A stretch of 64,000 nucleotides of DNA from Corynebacterium atrinae (lineage in GTDB: Bacteria; Actinomycetota; Actinomycetes; Mycobacteriales; Mycobacteriaceae): the NCBI RefSeq assembly GCF_030408455.1, contig NZ_CP046977.1:2294001-2358000 (forward strand), read 5' to 3'. Numbering within the stretch: position 1 is the first letter of the stretch; the number at the start of each line of letters is the position of its first letter. Shown piece by piece: positions 54,196 to 63,572 of the stretch. Both the position numbers and the translations under genes were made by a program. The notes beneath the pieces are model-generated. The model searched no databases, was not told the origin of the DNA, and saw nothing but the letters and a program-made list of their open reading frames with translations.

Positions 54196-55157
54196 ATCTC
54201 ACTGACTCCACCCGCATCATCTTCTTCGGCGGGAAGGGGGGCGTGGGTAAGACGACCGTCGCCTCGGCCACCGCCACCGCGCTCGCGCAGTCCGGCAAGA
54301 AGGTCCTGCTCGTCTCCACCGATCCGGCGCACAACCTGGGGCACTTGTGGGAGCGACGCATCGGCGATCGCATCACGACGGTGCGGGAGAACCTCGACGT
54401 CATCGAGCTGGACCCGGCGGCGACGACGGCCCAACACCTCAAGGATGTGGGCCACACCATCCGGGGAATGATGCCGGAGCACCTCCACGGTGAGGTGAAA
54501 AAGCACCTGCAGCTGGCCGCCCAATCCCCCGGCACGCATGAGGCGGCGATCCTGGAGCGGATCGCCTCCTTGGTGGACACCGAGGCCGATAACTACGATC
54601 ACGTGGTCTTCGACACCGCCCCCTCCGGGCACACGTCCCGACTCATGGCGTTACCCGAGCTCATGGCGGCGTGGACCGATGGCCTCCTTGATCGGCGAGC
54701 CAAGTCCGAGCACCTGTCGTCCGTGGCCCGCGGGTTGGCGCCGACGGGTCGCGATCACATTGTCACCGGCGCGCTCAATCCCGTGGATCGGCGTAACCAA
54801 CAGTTGCGTTCGCTGCTGCTCAAACGCCGCGCGCGTTTTGAGAACCTGCGGACCGTCCTCACCGACCCCGATCAGTGTGTCTTCTTCATCGTGCTCACCG
54901 CCGAGCGCCTCCCCGTCCAGGAAACCCACGAGTTCTGCGAGGAGCTGCGGTCCTCCGGCGTCCGCGTCGGCGGGTGCATCGTCAACCGACGCTCGCCGGT
55001 CGACGAGGGCGATTTCCTCGCCCATCGACATGCGTTGGAGGAGCAGGCCCTGCGGGCCCTTTCGCTTAACGACGTCCCCGTGGTCCAGCTCCCCCTCCAG
55101 TCCGGGGAGATCGCCGGTATCGCCGGGGTCGAGGATTTCGCCGCGCTGCTGCGCTAG
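54186..55157 (+). CDS. ArsA/Get3-family ATPase
   Basis: The 323-residue protein has the deviant Walker A P-loop FGGKGGVGKTTVA (residues 14-26), switch I VSTDPAHNLG, switch II FDTAPSGHTSRL and the ADP-binding block CIVNRRSP. These are marks of ArsA and Get3 ATPases. No arsenic genes are nearby and only one nucleotide domain is present. In eukaryotes the family delivers tail-anchored membrane proteins; in bacteria single-domain members are poorly understood. It overlaps the CC-protein gene by 10 nt and ends on CTAG shared with the panC-like gene. Confidence 0.88.
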   Translation: MLLDLTDSTRIIFFGGKGGVGKTTVASATATALAQSGKKVLLVSTDPAHNLGHLWERRIGDRITTVRENLDVIELDPAATTAQHLKDVGHTIRGMMPEHLHGEVKKHLQLAAQSPGTHEAAILERIASLVDTEADNYDHVVFDTAPSGHTSRLMALPELMAAWTDGLLDRRAKSEHLSSVARGLAPTGRDHIVTGALNPVDRRNQQLRSLLLKRRARFENLRTVLTDPDQCVFFIVLTAERLPVQETHEFCEELRSSGVRVGGCIVNRRSPVDEGDFLAHRHALEEQALRALSLNDVPVVQLPLQSGEIAGIAGVEDFAALLR

Positions 55158-55966
55158 GCGTCCTGCCCCAGGTTGCGGAACCCCACGCCCAGGGGCAGGC
55201 CCACGTTATCGATGAGGCGCACGCCCCCGACGGTGGCGGCGACGAGGAGACGGGCATCTCCGGTCTCCTCCGCTTCGCCGAGTTCGAGGCCCCGGACCGC
55301 GAGGTACTCCGGTTCGATTCCGGCCGTGTCCAACACCGAGCGGGCGGCGGAAAGCACCGCATCCGCTCCGTGTTCGGCGGCGTGGGCACCCGCCGTCAAC
55401 GCTGCGGACAGCGCCAGGGCTTGTTCCCGCGCCGCCTCATCAACTTGGGTGTTGCGGAGAGAGAGCGCAATGCCGTCGGGCATGCGCACCGTCGGCACGC
55501 CATGGACCGTGACCGGCAGATGCAGATCGGTGACCGCCGACTGCAGGGCACGGATCTGCTCGTAGTCCTTTTCCCCGACGAAGACATCGCTCGGGCCGAC
55601 GATGTTGAGCTCGGCGATCTGCTGGGTAAGCACCCGGGCAAGATCGCTTACCGGCTCCAGGTGATGATCGACCGGCTGAATGACGGTGCGCAGGCCCTTG
55701 GGCCACAGCTCCGCCACGGTGTAGCGCCAGACGGCGTCGACCTGCTCGGACTTAAGCTCCTCCGGAACCTCCGTTCCCGCCCACGCCACGATGACGACGG
55801 CGCGGGGAAGGCGCCGGGCAGCACGGATAAGCGCAATGTGACCGGCGTGGAGCCCCACCCCCAGGGGAACCAACACGACCGGGCGCCCCGTTTTTCGCAT
55901 GGCCCGCGCGAAGATCGAAATGCGCTCAGTGGAAAACTCCTGGGCCTGCCCAAATTCGAAACTCAT
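55154..55966 (-). CDS. pantoate-beta-alanine ligase-like protein (divergent PanC)
   Basis: The 270-residue protein has the PanC layout: GLHAGHIAL (the HXGH nucleotide motif), VGEKDYEQIRALQSAV, RMPDGIALSLRNTQV, and a C-terminal small domain. It deviates from classic PanC: PTMG is replaced by PLGV, the SSRN signature reads SLRN, and the C-terminus is short. It sits next to the folK cluster as in Mycobacterium. Corynebacterium often has a separate panBC operon, so this copy may be a paralogue. ATG 55966 overlaps the upstream stop (ATGA). Confidence 0.75.
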   Translation of the reverse strand: MSFEFGQAQEFSTERISIFARAMRKTGRPVVLVPLGVGLHAGHIALIRAARRLPRAVVIVAWAGTEVPEELKSEQVDAVWRYTVAELWPKGLRTVIQPVDHHLEPVSDLARVLTQQIAELNIVGPSDVFVGEKDYEQIRALQSAVTDLHLPVTVHGVPTVRMPDGIALSLRNTQVDEAAREQALALSAALTAGAHAAEHGADAVLSAARSVLDTAGIEPEYLAVRGLELGEAEETGDARLLVAATVGGVRLIDNVGLPLGVGFRNLGQDA

Positions 55967-56691
55967 GACAGCCCTTCCCGGCCGATCGCCCACAGTTCTA
56001 CGTCTTCTTTTTGGGTTAGCTCGCCCAGTCGGCGCAGCGTATCGCGGAAAATCCGGGCAAACCCGGGGTCCGAGATGGATTTCCACTGTTCATACAGGCC
56101 GCCCGGGCCCATGACGGTGGGCGGGTTGGCGAAGAGAAATTCAGAGTTGATGATTTCTTCGGCTTTTTCTTCATTGCCCACGACGTTGGCCACCATGTCG
56201 ACGGCATCATGACGCAGACTGCGAATAGCGTCCGCGTAGGTCATCGCGGCGGCAATCTTGATACGGTCGTTATCCGCCACATGAATGGTACGAAGTCCTA
56301 GCTCCGCGAACAACAGCTCCGCGACGGAAAAGCCCATCTCATCCACCGTGGTCACGGCCCAATGATCGTCGCTGAGCCTGCCAGCGGAAATGACGACCGC
56401 GCCCTTGACCTCGAGGGGATCGAGGACCTGCACGCCCTGGGCAAGGCAAGTGTGCACGACGATCTGGCCCCGTCGAACGTGCGGCTCGAGGGTATCCACT
56501 GCCTCTTCCAAGGAGCTGTCCCGGACCACAAGAAGGATGAGGTCCATGTCCTCCCACGGCAGTGAGCCTTCCACGGGCCAATGAAGATAATGGCCCGCGC
56601 TGTCCATCAGGTCCGGAAGCCGAGCCAGCCGCTCACGCTCGTGATGCTCAGTATCGACGTACACGCCCACCCGCATACGGGGTGCCTGCAT
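55963..56691 (-). CDS. conserved Rossmann-like protein (Rv3603c-like position)
   Basis: The 242-residue protein begins with MRVGVYVDTEH and VHTCLAQGVQVLDPLEV strand-loop patterns, continues with VVISAGRLSDDHW and a helical half (AAAMTYADAIRSLRHDAV). This layout resembles Rossmann-type dehydrogenases of the DUF2520 group found in the mycobacterial panC-folK region. No cofactor motif GXGXXG is clear. The start at 56691 follows GGAGAAC. It overlaps panC by 4 nt, so the two are cotranscribed. Confidence 0.75.
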   Translation of the reverse strand: MQAPRMRVGVYVDTEHHERERLARLPDLMDSAGHYLHWPVEGSLPWEDMDLILLVVRDSSLEEAVDTLEPHVRRGQIVVHTCLAQGVQVLDPLEVKGAVVISAGRLSDDHWAVTTVDEMGFSVAELLFAELGLRTIHVADNDRIKIAAAMTYADAIRSLRHDAVDMVANVVGNEEKAEEIINSEFLFANPPTVMGPGGLYEQWKSISDPGFARIFRDTLRRLGELTQKEDVELWAIGREGLS

Positions 56692-56707
56692 GAGTTCTCC
56701 TTGGTGG

Positions 56708-57679
56708 TTAATTTTCCTCGCTGGCCTTGGCCCGCGCCAAAAGCTCCGCAACGGACACGCCGCCTTGTTCGTCCCGCCGGCGGCGCCCGCGCCGACCTTC
56801 TTCGACCACCGGAGCTTCGACCACCGGGGGCTCAGGTTCAGGAGCGACAGGCTCTGGCACCTCCGCCACCTCGGGCTCCTCCGCTGCGAAGTTGAAGCCA
56901 GCCCCATGCCGTCCGACGTAGGTCGGGGTGACCGGTTCTTCTTCCGGCGGCTCCACCTCGCTTCGGTGCACTCCACCCTGATCCCAGGAAACGGCCTCGA
57001 AAGATCCAGTGCTAAAGGCTCGGGTCTGCTCTTGCTCCCGGCGCTGGTTTTCGGCGATGAGCTCCGCCAAGGGGTTGGGAATGGGTCGGGATGGGGTCTC
57101 TTGCTGCCCAAGGCGCCCGGCAACGGCGTCAGAGGAAGGAGGGCCGGTGTGCACGTGGCTGAAGTCAGGAAGCGGGGACTCGTAGGGCTCCGGCTCAGGT
57201 TCCGGCTCGGGAGTGGCGGCGACTGCTGCCGCCTCCTCCAACTCGAGGATCCGGCGGGCCTCGGCTCGCAGCGAGGCGGGTTCGTAGCCGAACTCCCTCC
57301 CGGAAAGTTCTTCCAATTGGGCGCGCAGAGCCTTGAGCTCGCGTTGGATATCAGCCAGGACTTCGGATTCGCGGGCACGCATCTCGTGGAGCAGTTCCAA
57401 CTCCTGGGAGGGAGTACCCTCCCCGGCTAGCACGCGCGAATGCGCCAATTCCCGTTGATGTTCCAGCTCGGCGTCTTTGGCATCCACTGCCTGGCGCGAG
57501 CGATAGACCAGAAAAGAACCGAGCAGGGCTGCCCAGAGGGCGGCGATAAGGGCGAGCTTGAGGGCACCGGTGTTATCGGTAAACAGCATGACCAGGCTGG
57601 CAACGAAGGCGACAACGATGAGCGCGATCAGCAACAGCTGACCGCGGTCGGTGCCCTTCCAAGCATTCTGGTCATTCAT
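56708..57679 (-). CDS. membrane protein with coiled coil and Pro/Glu-rich tail (Rv3604c-like position)
   Basis: The 323-residue protein has two hydrophobic segments (about residues 14-35 and 40-57), a coiled-coil region (about 63-130, DAELEHQRELAHSRVL, ADIQRELKALRAQLEELSG) and a long acidic tail rich in Pro and Glu with an Arg-rich end (GRRGRRRRDEQ). Such a tail is probably disordered and cytoplasmic. Function is unknown. ATG 57679 follows GTGGAG. The next gene in the operon begins 16 nt later. Confidence 0.75.
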   Translation of the reverse strand: MNDQNAWKGTDRGQLLLIALIVVAFVASLVMLFTDNTGALKLALIAALWAALLGSFLVYRSRQAVDAKDAELEHQRELAHSRVLAGEGTPSQELELLHEMRARESEVLADIQRELKALRAQLEELSGREFGYEPASLRAEARRILELEEAAAVAATPEPEPEPEPYESPLPDFSHVHTGPPSSDAVAGRLGQQETPSRPIPNPLAELIAENQRREQEQTRAFSTGSFEAVSWDQGGVHRSEVEPPEEEPVTPTYVGRHGAGFNFAAEEPEVAEVPEPVAPEPEPPVVEAPVVEEGRRGRRRRDEQGGVSVAELLARAKASEEN

Positions 57680-57689
57680 GGGCTCCACT

Positions 57690-58157
57690 CTAACCAACCA
57701 ACTCTCCATCGGAGGGTGGCGGCGTTTCGCAGTGTCGTTCGAGATAGAGGCCCGCGGCGGACAACGCGATCCCGCCTAGTGCCGAGGCGAGGACTCCGGG
57801 CAGGTCTTCGGCGGCGGCCACGAGTTCGCCGATGCGCGGCAGGATGTAGGACGCCATACCAACGTATCCGCCCCCGATGATCGCCCCGGTCCACGCGGAA
57901 GCCTTGGCCAGCACCAAAAATTGTGCGGCCATGACGGGGTTGAGTTGACTACGGTCCTGGCCAATCCGGCCCTCATCCAGGCGGGAGCGGACCTTCCATG
58001 CGAGGAACACACACAAGGCGGTCAGTGCCCACAACGTCACCGATACCGTGACAGGGATGGCCATCATGGAACCGTAGAATCCCCAGGTCAAGATAGCTAC
58101 GACGGCGGCACTGAAGCCGCCGGCGGCGACGAGCCCAATGATAGGGGTGCGGGTCAT
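57690..58157 (-). CDS. DUF3180-family membrane protein (Rv3605c-like position)
   Basis: The 155-residue protein has four hydrophobic segments (two at residues 6-50, two at 80-140) and the conserved SQLNPVMAAQFLVLAKASAWTGAIIGGGY block of DUF3180. It is encoded directly after folK in Actinobacteria, with the start codon overlapping the folK stop (ATGA). Function is unknown. Confidence 0.85.
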   Translation of the reverse strand: MTRTPIIGLVAAGGFSAAVVAILTWGFYGSMMAIPVTVSVTLWALTALCVFLAWKVRSRLDEGRIGQDRSQLNPVMAAQFLVLAKASAWTGAIIGGGYVGMASYILPRIGELVAAAEDLPGVLASALGGIALSAAGLYLERHCETPPPSDGELVG

Positions 58158-58645
58158 AGCAGCGACCCCACTTCCTTGATAGCGGCGGCGTCGGCCGGAT
58201 CGAGCCCGGCCACCCACTCCGCGACGGGACGCCCGCGCAGGACCGCTACAGGGTCAGCCGCGAGCCAGGGGACGAGGACGAAGGCGCGCTCGTGGGCGAA
58301 AGGGTGAGGGAGGGTGAGCACCGGGTCGTCGGATAGCACTTCCTTACCGTCCTCCACGACCTGCACGATGTCGACGTCGAGGGTGCGCGGACCCCAGTGT
58401 CGAATCCGCCGCCGGGCGGCGGCCTCCTCCAGGGCCTGACCGCGACGAAGCAGCTGAAGGGGGGTGCCGGGGACGTCGATAAGCAGAACCGCATTGAGGA
58501 ACTCGTCCTGATCCTCGACGCCCCACGGCGGCGTGGAGAAGATCGGTGACGCGGCGACGATGTCGGCGCGGAAGTCATCAACGACGGTGCCCAGCAGCGC
58601 GCGGCGATCCTCCATGTTGGACCCGATGGACAGAACGGCGCGCAT
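58154..58645 (-). CDS. folK: 6-hydroxymethyl-7,8-dihydropterin pyrophosphokinase FolK
   Basis: FolK transfers pyrophosphate from ATP to the dihydropterin alcohol in folate synthesis. The 163-residue protein has LSIGSNMEDRRALL, SPIFSTPPWGVEDQDEFLNAV, and the signature WGPRTLDVDIV plus LPHPFAHERAFVL. The ATG overlaps the folB stop by one base (TGATG), so translation is coupled. Confidence 0.94.
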   Translation of the reverse strand: MRAVLSIGSNMEDRRALLGTVVDDFRADIVAASPIFSTPPWGVEDQDEFLNAVLLIDVPGTPLQLLRRGQALEEAAARRRIRHWGPRTLDVDIVQVVEDGKEVLSDDPVLTLPHPFAHERAFVLVPWLAADPVAVLRGRPVAEWVAGLDPADAAAIKEVGSLL

Positions 58646-59034
58646 CAGGCGTTCCTAAACTCGGCGCGGGTGCGGCGCGAGCGGCGGGCAACAACGGCGA
58701 CATCGCTAAACGTGTGCGGGATGGGCGCGGAGGGCTTGTGGATCGTCACCTCGACGGCGTGGAGCAGGTCGAACCGCGCGAGGGCGTCGTCGGCGATGAG
58801 CGCCGCGACCGTCTCAATGAGATCGCGCGAGGGCCCCGAGACCACCGAAATGGCCAGCTCGGCCAGCTCGGCGTAGTTGACAGTCAGGCGAAGATCATCG
58901 GTCGCGGCCGCCTGCGCGGTGTCCAACCAGCAGGTGATGTCGACGATGAACAGCTGCCCCTCGCGCTTTTCCTCCGGGAATACCCCGTGGTAGCCGAAGC
59001 ATTCCAGGCCGCGGAGTTCGATGCGATCAGCCAC
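58645..59034 (-). CDS. folB: dihydroneopterin aldolase FolB
   Basis: FolB converts dihydroneopterin to the FolK substrate and glycolaldehyde. The 129-residue protein has IELRGLECFGYHGVFPEEKREGQLF, VNYAELAELA, LIETVAALIADDAL and the C-terminal VTIHKPSAPIPHTFSDVAV with the catalytic Lys. The start is GTG 59034, with GGAGG 8 nt upstream. It overlaps the folP end by 8 nt. Confidence 0.93.
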   Translation of the reverse strand: MADRIELRGLECFGYHGVFPEEKREGQLFIVDITCWLDTAQAAATDDLRLTVNYAELAELAISVVSGPSRDLIETVAALIADDALARFDLLHAVEVTIHKPSAPIPHTFSDVAVVARRSRRTRAEFRNA

Positions 59035-59881
59035 GAGAGCCACCTCCGGAGCGCCACAGGGCGGCCACGTCCACCGCATCGCGGGAGACCGGGACGTTGT
59101 GCACCCGCACGCCCCAGGCTCCCATCTGCGCGGAAATGGCGGTGACGGCGGCGGTGGCGGGATCGGCATCGGCGGGCGCGCCTGCGAACCCGCGGTCGTC
59201 GCGGACCGCCGCCAGGAAACGCTTGCGGGAAGCGCCGACGAGCACGGGGAACTCGCCGCCGATGAAGCTCGGGAGGGCGTGGAGCAGCGCCCAATTGTCC
59301 TCGCGGGATTTCGCGAAACCCAACCCCGGGTCGAGGACGATGTTGTCTCGGGCGACCCCAGCATCCAAGGCATTGCCCACCAACTGGTCGAGTCGTTCGC
59401 GGACGTCGCGGACGACATCGCCACCGTGGTCAGCCGTGCCAGCGGCGTCGCCGAAGCGCAAGGTGCGCCAATGCATGAGGCAGACGGGCAGGGCGGTATC
59501 GGCCATGACGCGGTACATATCCGGATCAGCCAAGCCACCGGAAACATCGTTGATGAGGCACGCCCCGGCCTCCGCGGCTACGGAAGCCACCGAGGCGCGC
59601 ATCGTATCCACCGACGTGGCGATGCCCTCCTGGGAGAGAGCCGCGATAACCGGGGCGACGCGCTCCGCCTCCAGCCGGGGGTCCACGCGCGTGGCACCGG
59701 GGCGGGTCGATTCGCCGCCGACGTCGATCATGTCCGCGCCCTGCGCCACCAGCTCCCGCCCGTGGGCAATGGCGCGGTCAATGTCGAGCCACTGGCCGCC
59801 ATCGGAAAACGAGTCCTCGGTGACATTGACAATGCCCATGACTAAGCACCGCCCCGGCACGGTGAGGTCTGCAACGCGCAT
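59027..59881 (-). CDS. folP: dihydropteroate synthase FolP
   Basis: FolP joins dihydropterin pyrophosphate and p-aminobenzoate and is the sulfonamide target. The 284-residue protein shows MGIVNVTEDSFSDGG, DMIDVGGESTRPGA, INDVSGG, LDPGLGFAKSREDNW and VGASRKRFL, the standard family blocks. The ATG at 59881 is downstream of a GGGTGG stretch. It lies 10 nt after folE. The DHPS loops look complete, so it should be active. Confidence 0.94.
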   Translation of the reverse strand: MRVADLTVPGRCLVMGIVNVTEDSFSDGGQWLDIDRAIAHGRELVAQGADMIDVGGESTRPGATRVDPRLEAERVAPVIAALSQEGIATSVDTMRASVASVAAEAGACLINDVSGGLADPDMYRVMADTALPVCLMHWRTLRFGDAAGTADHGGDVVRDVRERLDQLVGNALDAGVARDNIVLDPGLGFAKSREDNWALLHALPSFIGGEFPVLVGASRKRFLAAVRDDRGFAGAPADADPATAAVTAISAQMGAWGVRVHNVPVSRDAVDVAALWRSGGGSRG

Positions 59882-59891
59882 GCCACCCACC

Positions 59892-60461
59892 CTAACTACG
59901 GATGAGGCTGAGCACCTCGGCGCGGGACGCGGCATTGGTTTTGAATCCGCCGCGCACCGCCGAGGTCGTGGTCGTCGCCCCGGGCTTGCGGATGCCGCGC
60001 ATCGCCATGCACAGGTGCTCACATTCGATGACCACTATCGCGGCCTGCGCGCCGAGCTTGTCCACGAGGGCATCGGCAATCTGCGAAGTCAGCCGTTCCT
60101 GCACCTGCGGACGCTTGGCGTACATGTCCGCCAGGCGAGCCAGCTTGGACAGGCCCGTGACCTGGCCGGACTTGCCCGGGATGTAGCCGATGTGGGCTGT
60201 GCCGTAGAAGGGCACGAGGTGATGCTCGCACGTGGAATAGATCGGGATGTCGCGGACGAGGACGAGCTCCTGGTGATCCTCCGCGAAAGTCTTCGTCAAC
60301 ACCTCGGTCGGGTCGGTGTGCAGCCCGGCAAAAATCTCCCGGTAGGAGCGCGCCACGCGGGCCGGCGTTTCCCGCAGTCCCTCGCGGTCGGGGTCTTCGC
60401 CGACGGCGATGAGCAATTCCCGGACTGCGGCCTCGGCGCGAGCCTGATCGAATTCAGTCAT
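59892..60461 (-). CDS. folE: GTP cyclohydrolase I FolE
   Basis: FolE makes dihydroneopterin triphosphate from GTP, the first step of the pathway. The 189-residue protein has the zinc ligands in [10 protein letters not shown] and the later Cys/His in [11 protein letters not shown], plus [14 protein letters not shown] and the [10 protein letters not shown] helix. The ATG at 60461 directly follows the ftsH stop (TAAATG). It heads folE-folP-folB-folK, in tight translational coupling. Confidence 0.95.
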   Translation of the reverse strand: MTEFDQARAEAAVRELLIAVGEDPDREGLRETPARVARSYREIFAGLHTDPTEVLTKTFAEDHQELVLVRDIPIYSTCEHHLVPFYGTAHIGYIPGKSGQVTGLSKLARLADMYAKRPQVQERLTSQIADALVDKLGAQAAIVVIECEHLCMAMRGIRKPGATTTTSAVRGGFKTNAASRAEVLSLIRS

Positions 60462-62864
60462 TTAGTCGTCCTTAGGTTCCACAGGGTCTGCTGCGTCTGC
60501 TGCGTCGGCGGCGGGCTTTTCGATCACGGCAGTATCTTCACTAGCTTTCCGGTTCTCTGGCTGCTCGTGGTCCGGCAGGCGGAACCCGATGACCTCGGTC
60601 GGGGGATCCTTCCGATCGGTCTCGGCTGCCTCAGGAGCCACCGGCCCGTAGTTCTTCATGCCCGGGTGCTCCTCGCTGGCGGAGGAGTAGGGGTTGGACT
60701 TCGGCGGCCAGCCCGGCGCGGACCAGTCCGCGGGCGGCGGGGTTCCGCCGTAGCGGGCCTTCGTTTCCGAGGCAGAATCCGGGACTGATCCCGGGTTGCC
60801 CTCGCGGTGGTGACGGCCCTCGGCGGGAGCCGAGGGACCGGCGGGAACCGGGGGCGCCGCAGCGAGCTCGGCCTGACGCTTAGCGCGGGCTTCCTTCGAC
60901 ATCTCCAGCAGGGAGAAGCGCTTCGGCGGTTCTTCGCCGCGCTCGATGGCCATCTCAACGGGGGTTTTGACGGGCTCGCGGTCGGCCTGGCGGGGGAAGC
61001 GATCGTTCTCGCCGGGGAAGATGTCGTGGGCCGCGCGCGGCTCGATGCCCTCGAAGAGGACCTCGAGGTCGGGGCGTCGCAACGTTTCCTTCTCCAGGAG
61101 TTTCTCTGCGAGGCGGTCGAGGTACTCGCGGTTGTCGCGGAGGATGGTGTACGCCTGCTCGTGGGCGGCGTCGAGGAGGCGGTGGGTCTCCTCGTCGATC
61201 TTCGCGGCGATGGCGGGGGACACCTCCAGCGTGCCGCCGCCCCCGCGGCCGGAGAAGGGATCGCCCTGCTCTTGACCGTATTTGACCACGCCGAGGGTGG
61301 GCGACATGCCGTATTCGGTGAGCATGGCGCGGGCGATCTTGGTGGCCTGCTCGATATCGGCGGAGGCACCGGTGGTGGGCTCGCCGAAGACGAGCTCCTC
61401 CGCGGCGCGGCCGCCCATGGCGAAAACGAGGCGGGCGAAGAGCTCATCGCGGTTGTACATGCCCTTGTCGTCCTCGGCGGCGGTCATGGCGTGGCCGCCG
61501 GTGCGGCCGCGGGCGAGGATGGTCACCTTGTACACGCGCTCGATGTCCTTGAGCGCCCACGCGGCGAGGGTGTGCCCGCCCTCGTGGTAGGCGGTGACCT
61601 TCTTTTCCTTCTCGGAGATGACCTTGCCTTCGCGGCGGGGGCCGCCGATGACGCGGTCGGTGGCCTCTTCGAGGGCGTCGGCAGTGATGACGTTGCCGCC
61701 GATGCGGGCGGTGAGGAGGGCGGCCTCGTTAAGGACGTTGGCCAGGTCGGCGCCGGACATGCCGGCGGTGCGCTTGGCCAGGGCATTGAGGTCAGCGTCC
61801 GGGCCGAGGGGCTTGCCCTTGGCGTGGACGTTGAGGATCATTTCGCGCCCGGCGAGGTCGGGCGCGGTGACGGGGATCTGCCGGTCAAAGCGGCCGGGGC
61901 GCAGCAGGGCGGGGTCGAGGATGTCGGGGCGGTTGGTCGCCGCCATGAGGATGACACCTTCGCGGTCGCCGAAGCCATCCATCTCGACGAGGAGCTGGTT
62001 GAGCGTTTGTTCGCGCTCGTCGTGTCCGCCACCCATGCCGGAGCCGCGCTGGCGTCCGACGGCGTCGATCTCATCGACGAAGATGATGCAGGGGCTGTTC
62101 TCCTTGGCCTGCTTGAACAGGTCGCGCACGCGGGAGGCACCGACGCCGACAAACATTTCCACGAAATCCGAACCGGAGATGGAGTAGAACGGCACCCCGG
62201 CTTCACCGGCGACGGCGCGCGCGAGGAGGGTCTTGCCCGTGCCGGGCGGTCCGTAGAGCAGCACGCCGCGGGGAATCTTCGCGCCGAGGGCGTGGTAGCG
62301 GGCCGGGTCCTGGAGGAAGTCCTTGATTTCCACCAGCTCGTCGACCGCTTCGTCAGCACCAGCGACGTCGGCGAAGGTGTTGGTGGGCATGTCCTTGGTC
62401 AGTTCCTTGGCCTTGGAGCCGCCGAAACCAAACATGCCGCCGGTTTGCATGCGGGTAAAGAAGAAGAACAGCAGGCCGAAGAGAATGAGCATGGGCAGCA
62501 GGAATCCGAGCATGCTGCCCAGGAAGCTGTCTTGGGTGACCCTCGTCGTGTACTTGTCAGCACCGGAGTTCTTCACCGCGTCGAATACTTCCGGCGCAGT
62601 GCGGGCCGGGTACTGGGCCATGATCTCGTCGACGCCCTCACGTTCCTCATACGTGATCGGGTTGCGCAGTTCGATGCGCACGCGCTGCTCGCGGTCATCG
62701 ATCTGCACCTCCTTGGCGTTGTTGTCATTCAGCTGCGCCATGGCCACGGAGGTATCTACCTGCTGGTAGTTACGAGTGTCGTCCGTGAAAAGGGTGAACA
62801 CGTACAGGGAGATCAGGACGACTGCGGCGAGCAGGCCGATCTGGAGAATTCTCTTGTTCTTCAT
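60462..62864 (-). CDS. ftsH: ATP-dependent zinc metalloprotease FtsH
   Basis: FtsH degrades misfolded membrane proteins and regulators. The 800-residue protein has two membrane segments (about 7-25 and 115-140), an AAA domain (Walker [10 protein letters not shown], Walker B FVDEID, SRH after [13 protein letters not shown]), and a metalloprotease domain with HEGGH in [14 protein letters not shown]. The C-terminal 140 residues are a low-complexity Pro/Glu/Ala/Asp tail longer than in E. coli FtsH, as in other Actinobacteria. ATG 62864 precedes [11 protein letters not shown]. Confidence 0.96.
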   Translation of the reverse strand: MKNKRILQIGLLAAVVLISLYVFTLFTDDTRNYQQVDTSVAMAQLNDNNAKEVQIDDREQRVRIELRNPITYEEREGVDEIMAQYPARTAPEVFDAVKNSGADKYTTRVTQDSFLGSMLGFLLPMLILFGLLFFFFTRMQTGGMFGFGGSKAKELTKDMPTNTFADVAGADEAVDELVEIKDFLQDPARYHALGAKIPRGVLLYGPPGTGKTLLARAVAGEAGVPFYSISGSDFVEMFVGVGASRVRDLFKQAKENSPCIIFVDEIDAVGRQRGSGMGGGHDEREQTLNQLLVEMDGFGDREGVILMAATNRPDILDPALLRPGRFDRQIPVTAPDLAGREMILNVHAKGKPLGPDADLNALAKRTAGMSGADLANVLNEAALLTARIGGNVITADALEEATDRVIGGPRREGKVISEKEKKVTAYHEGGHTLAAWALKDIERVYKVTILARGRTGGHAMTAAEDDKGMYNRDELFARLVFAMGGRAAEELVFGEPTTGASADIEQATKIARAMLTEYGMSPTLGVVKYGQEQGDPFSGRGGGGTLEVSPAIAAKIDEETHRLLDAAHEQAYTILRDNREYLDRLAEKLLEKETLRRPDLEVLFEGIEPRAAHDIFPGENDRFPRQADREPVKTPVEMAIERGEEPPKRFSLLEMSKEARAKRQAELAAAPPVPAGPSAPAEGRHHREGNPGSVPDSASETKARYGGTPPPADWSAPGWPPKSNPYSSASEEHPGMKNYGPVAPEAAETDRKDPPTEVIGFRLPDHEQPENRKASEDTAVIEKPAADAADAADPVEPKDD

Positions 62865-62968
62865 GTATGCAGTCGCGCAGAGCTTAGGTGCCTCTCGCGA
62901 CCAATGCCTTTCGGGTGCGGTAGCTTCACTGACTCCACAACGGGCCGGATGGCCCTTTTGTTCCCGCG

Positions 62969-63562
62969 CTAGCTCCCGGAGTAGACGTCCGGGTGCAGGG
63001 TGCCCACGTAGGGAAGGTCGCGGTAGCGCTCGGCGTAGTCGAGGCCGTAACCGATGACGAACTCGTTGGGGATGTCGAAGCCGACGTCGAAAAGGTCAAT
63101 GTCAGCCTTGACCACGTCGGGCTTGCGCAGCAGCGTGATCACTTCGAGGGACTTGGGCTGCCGGGCGCGGAGGTTACGCATGAGCCACGACAGGGTGAGC
63201 CCGGAATCAATAATGTCCTCGACGATGAGGACGTTGCGGCCCTGAATCTCGCGGTCGAGGTCTTTGAGGATGCGCACCACACCGGAAGAGGTGGTGGAGT
63301 TGCCGTAGGAAGACACGGCCATGAATTCGACCTGCGCGGGGATGTCGAGCGCGCGGGCGAAGTCGGTGAGGAAAAAGACTGCGCCCTTGAGCACGCACAC
63401 CAAGATGAGGTCTTCCTCGGTGTCCCGATAGGTCTCCGATACCTTCGCGGCGAGTTCGGCGATCCGATTGGAGAGGTCGTCTTCGCTGATCAACACCGCC
63501 TCGACGTCGTCGCCGTAGCGGTTAGCGGGGACGTGGAAGTCCTTCTTGTCGTGCATGCTCAT
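62969..63562 (-). CDS. hpt: hypoxanthine(-guanine) phosphoribosyltransferase Hpt
   Basis: Hpt salvages hypoxanthine and guanine with PRPP. The 197-residue protein has [17 protein letters not shown], the [10 protein letters not shown] flexible loop, [14 protein letters not shown] (PRPP-binding motif EDIIDSG) and [13 protein letters not shown] at the end. Two ATG codons lie close together at 63562 (MSMHDKK) and 63556; AGGAAAGG is upstream of both, and I use the first. The gene follows tilS by 10 nt, as commonly seen. Confidence 0.95.
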   Translation of the reverse strand: MSMHDKKDFHVPANRYGDDVEAVLISEDDLSNRIAELAAKVSETYRDTEEDLILVCVLKGAVFFLTDFARALDIPAQVEFMAVSSYGNSTTSSGVVRILKDLDREIQGRNVLIVEDIIDSGLTLSWLMRNLRARQPKSLEVITLLRKPDVVKADIDLFDVGFDIPNEFVIGYGLDYAERYRDLPYVGTLHPDVYSGS

Positions 63563-63572
63563 GGCACCTTTC

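Noticed and set aside
54186..55157. Arsenic-resistance ATPase ArsA
   Set aside because: The protein has one nucleotide domain, and no arsB, arsR, arsC or arsD gene is nearby; it is called only ArsA/Get3-like.
59097..60788. 563-codon ORF antisense to folP/folE/ftsH
   Set aside because: Crosses three well-supported genes and has no domain.
60807..62972. 721-codon ORF antisense to ftsH
   Set aside because: Again a shadow of codon bias; Gly/Val/Asp-rich, with no recognisable motif.
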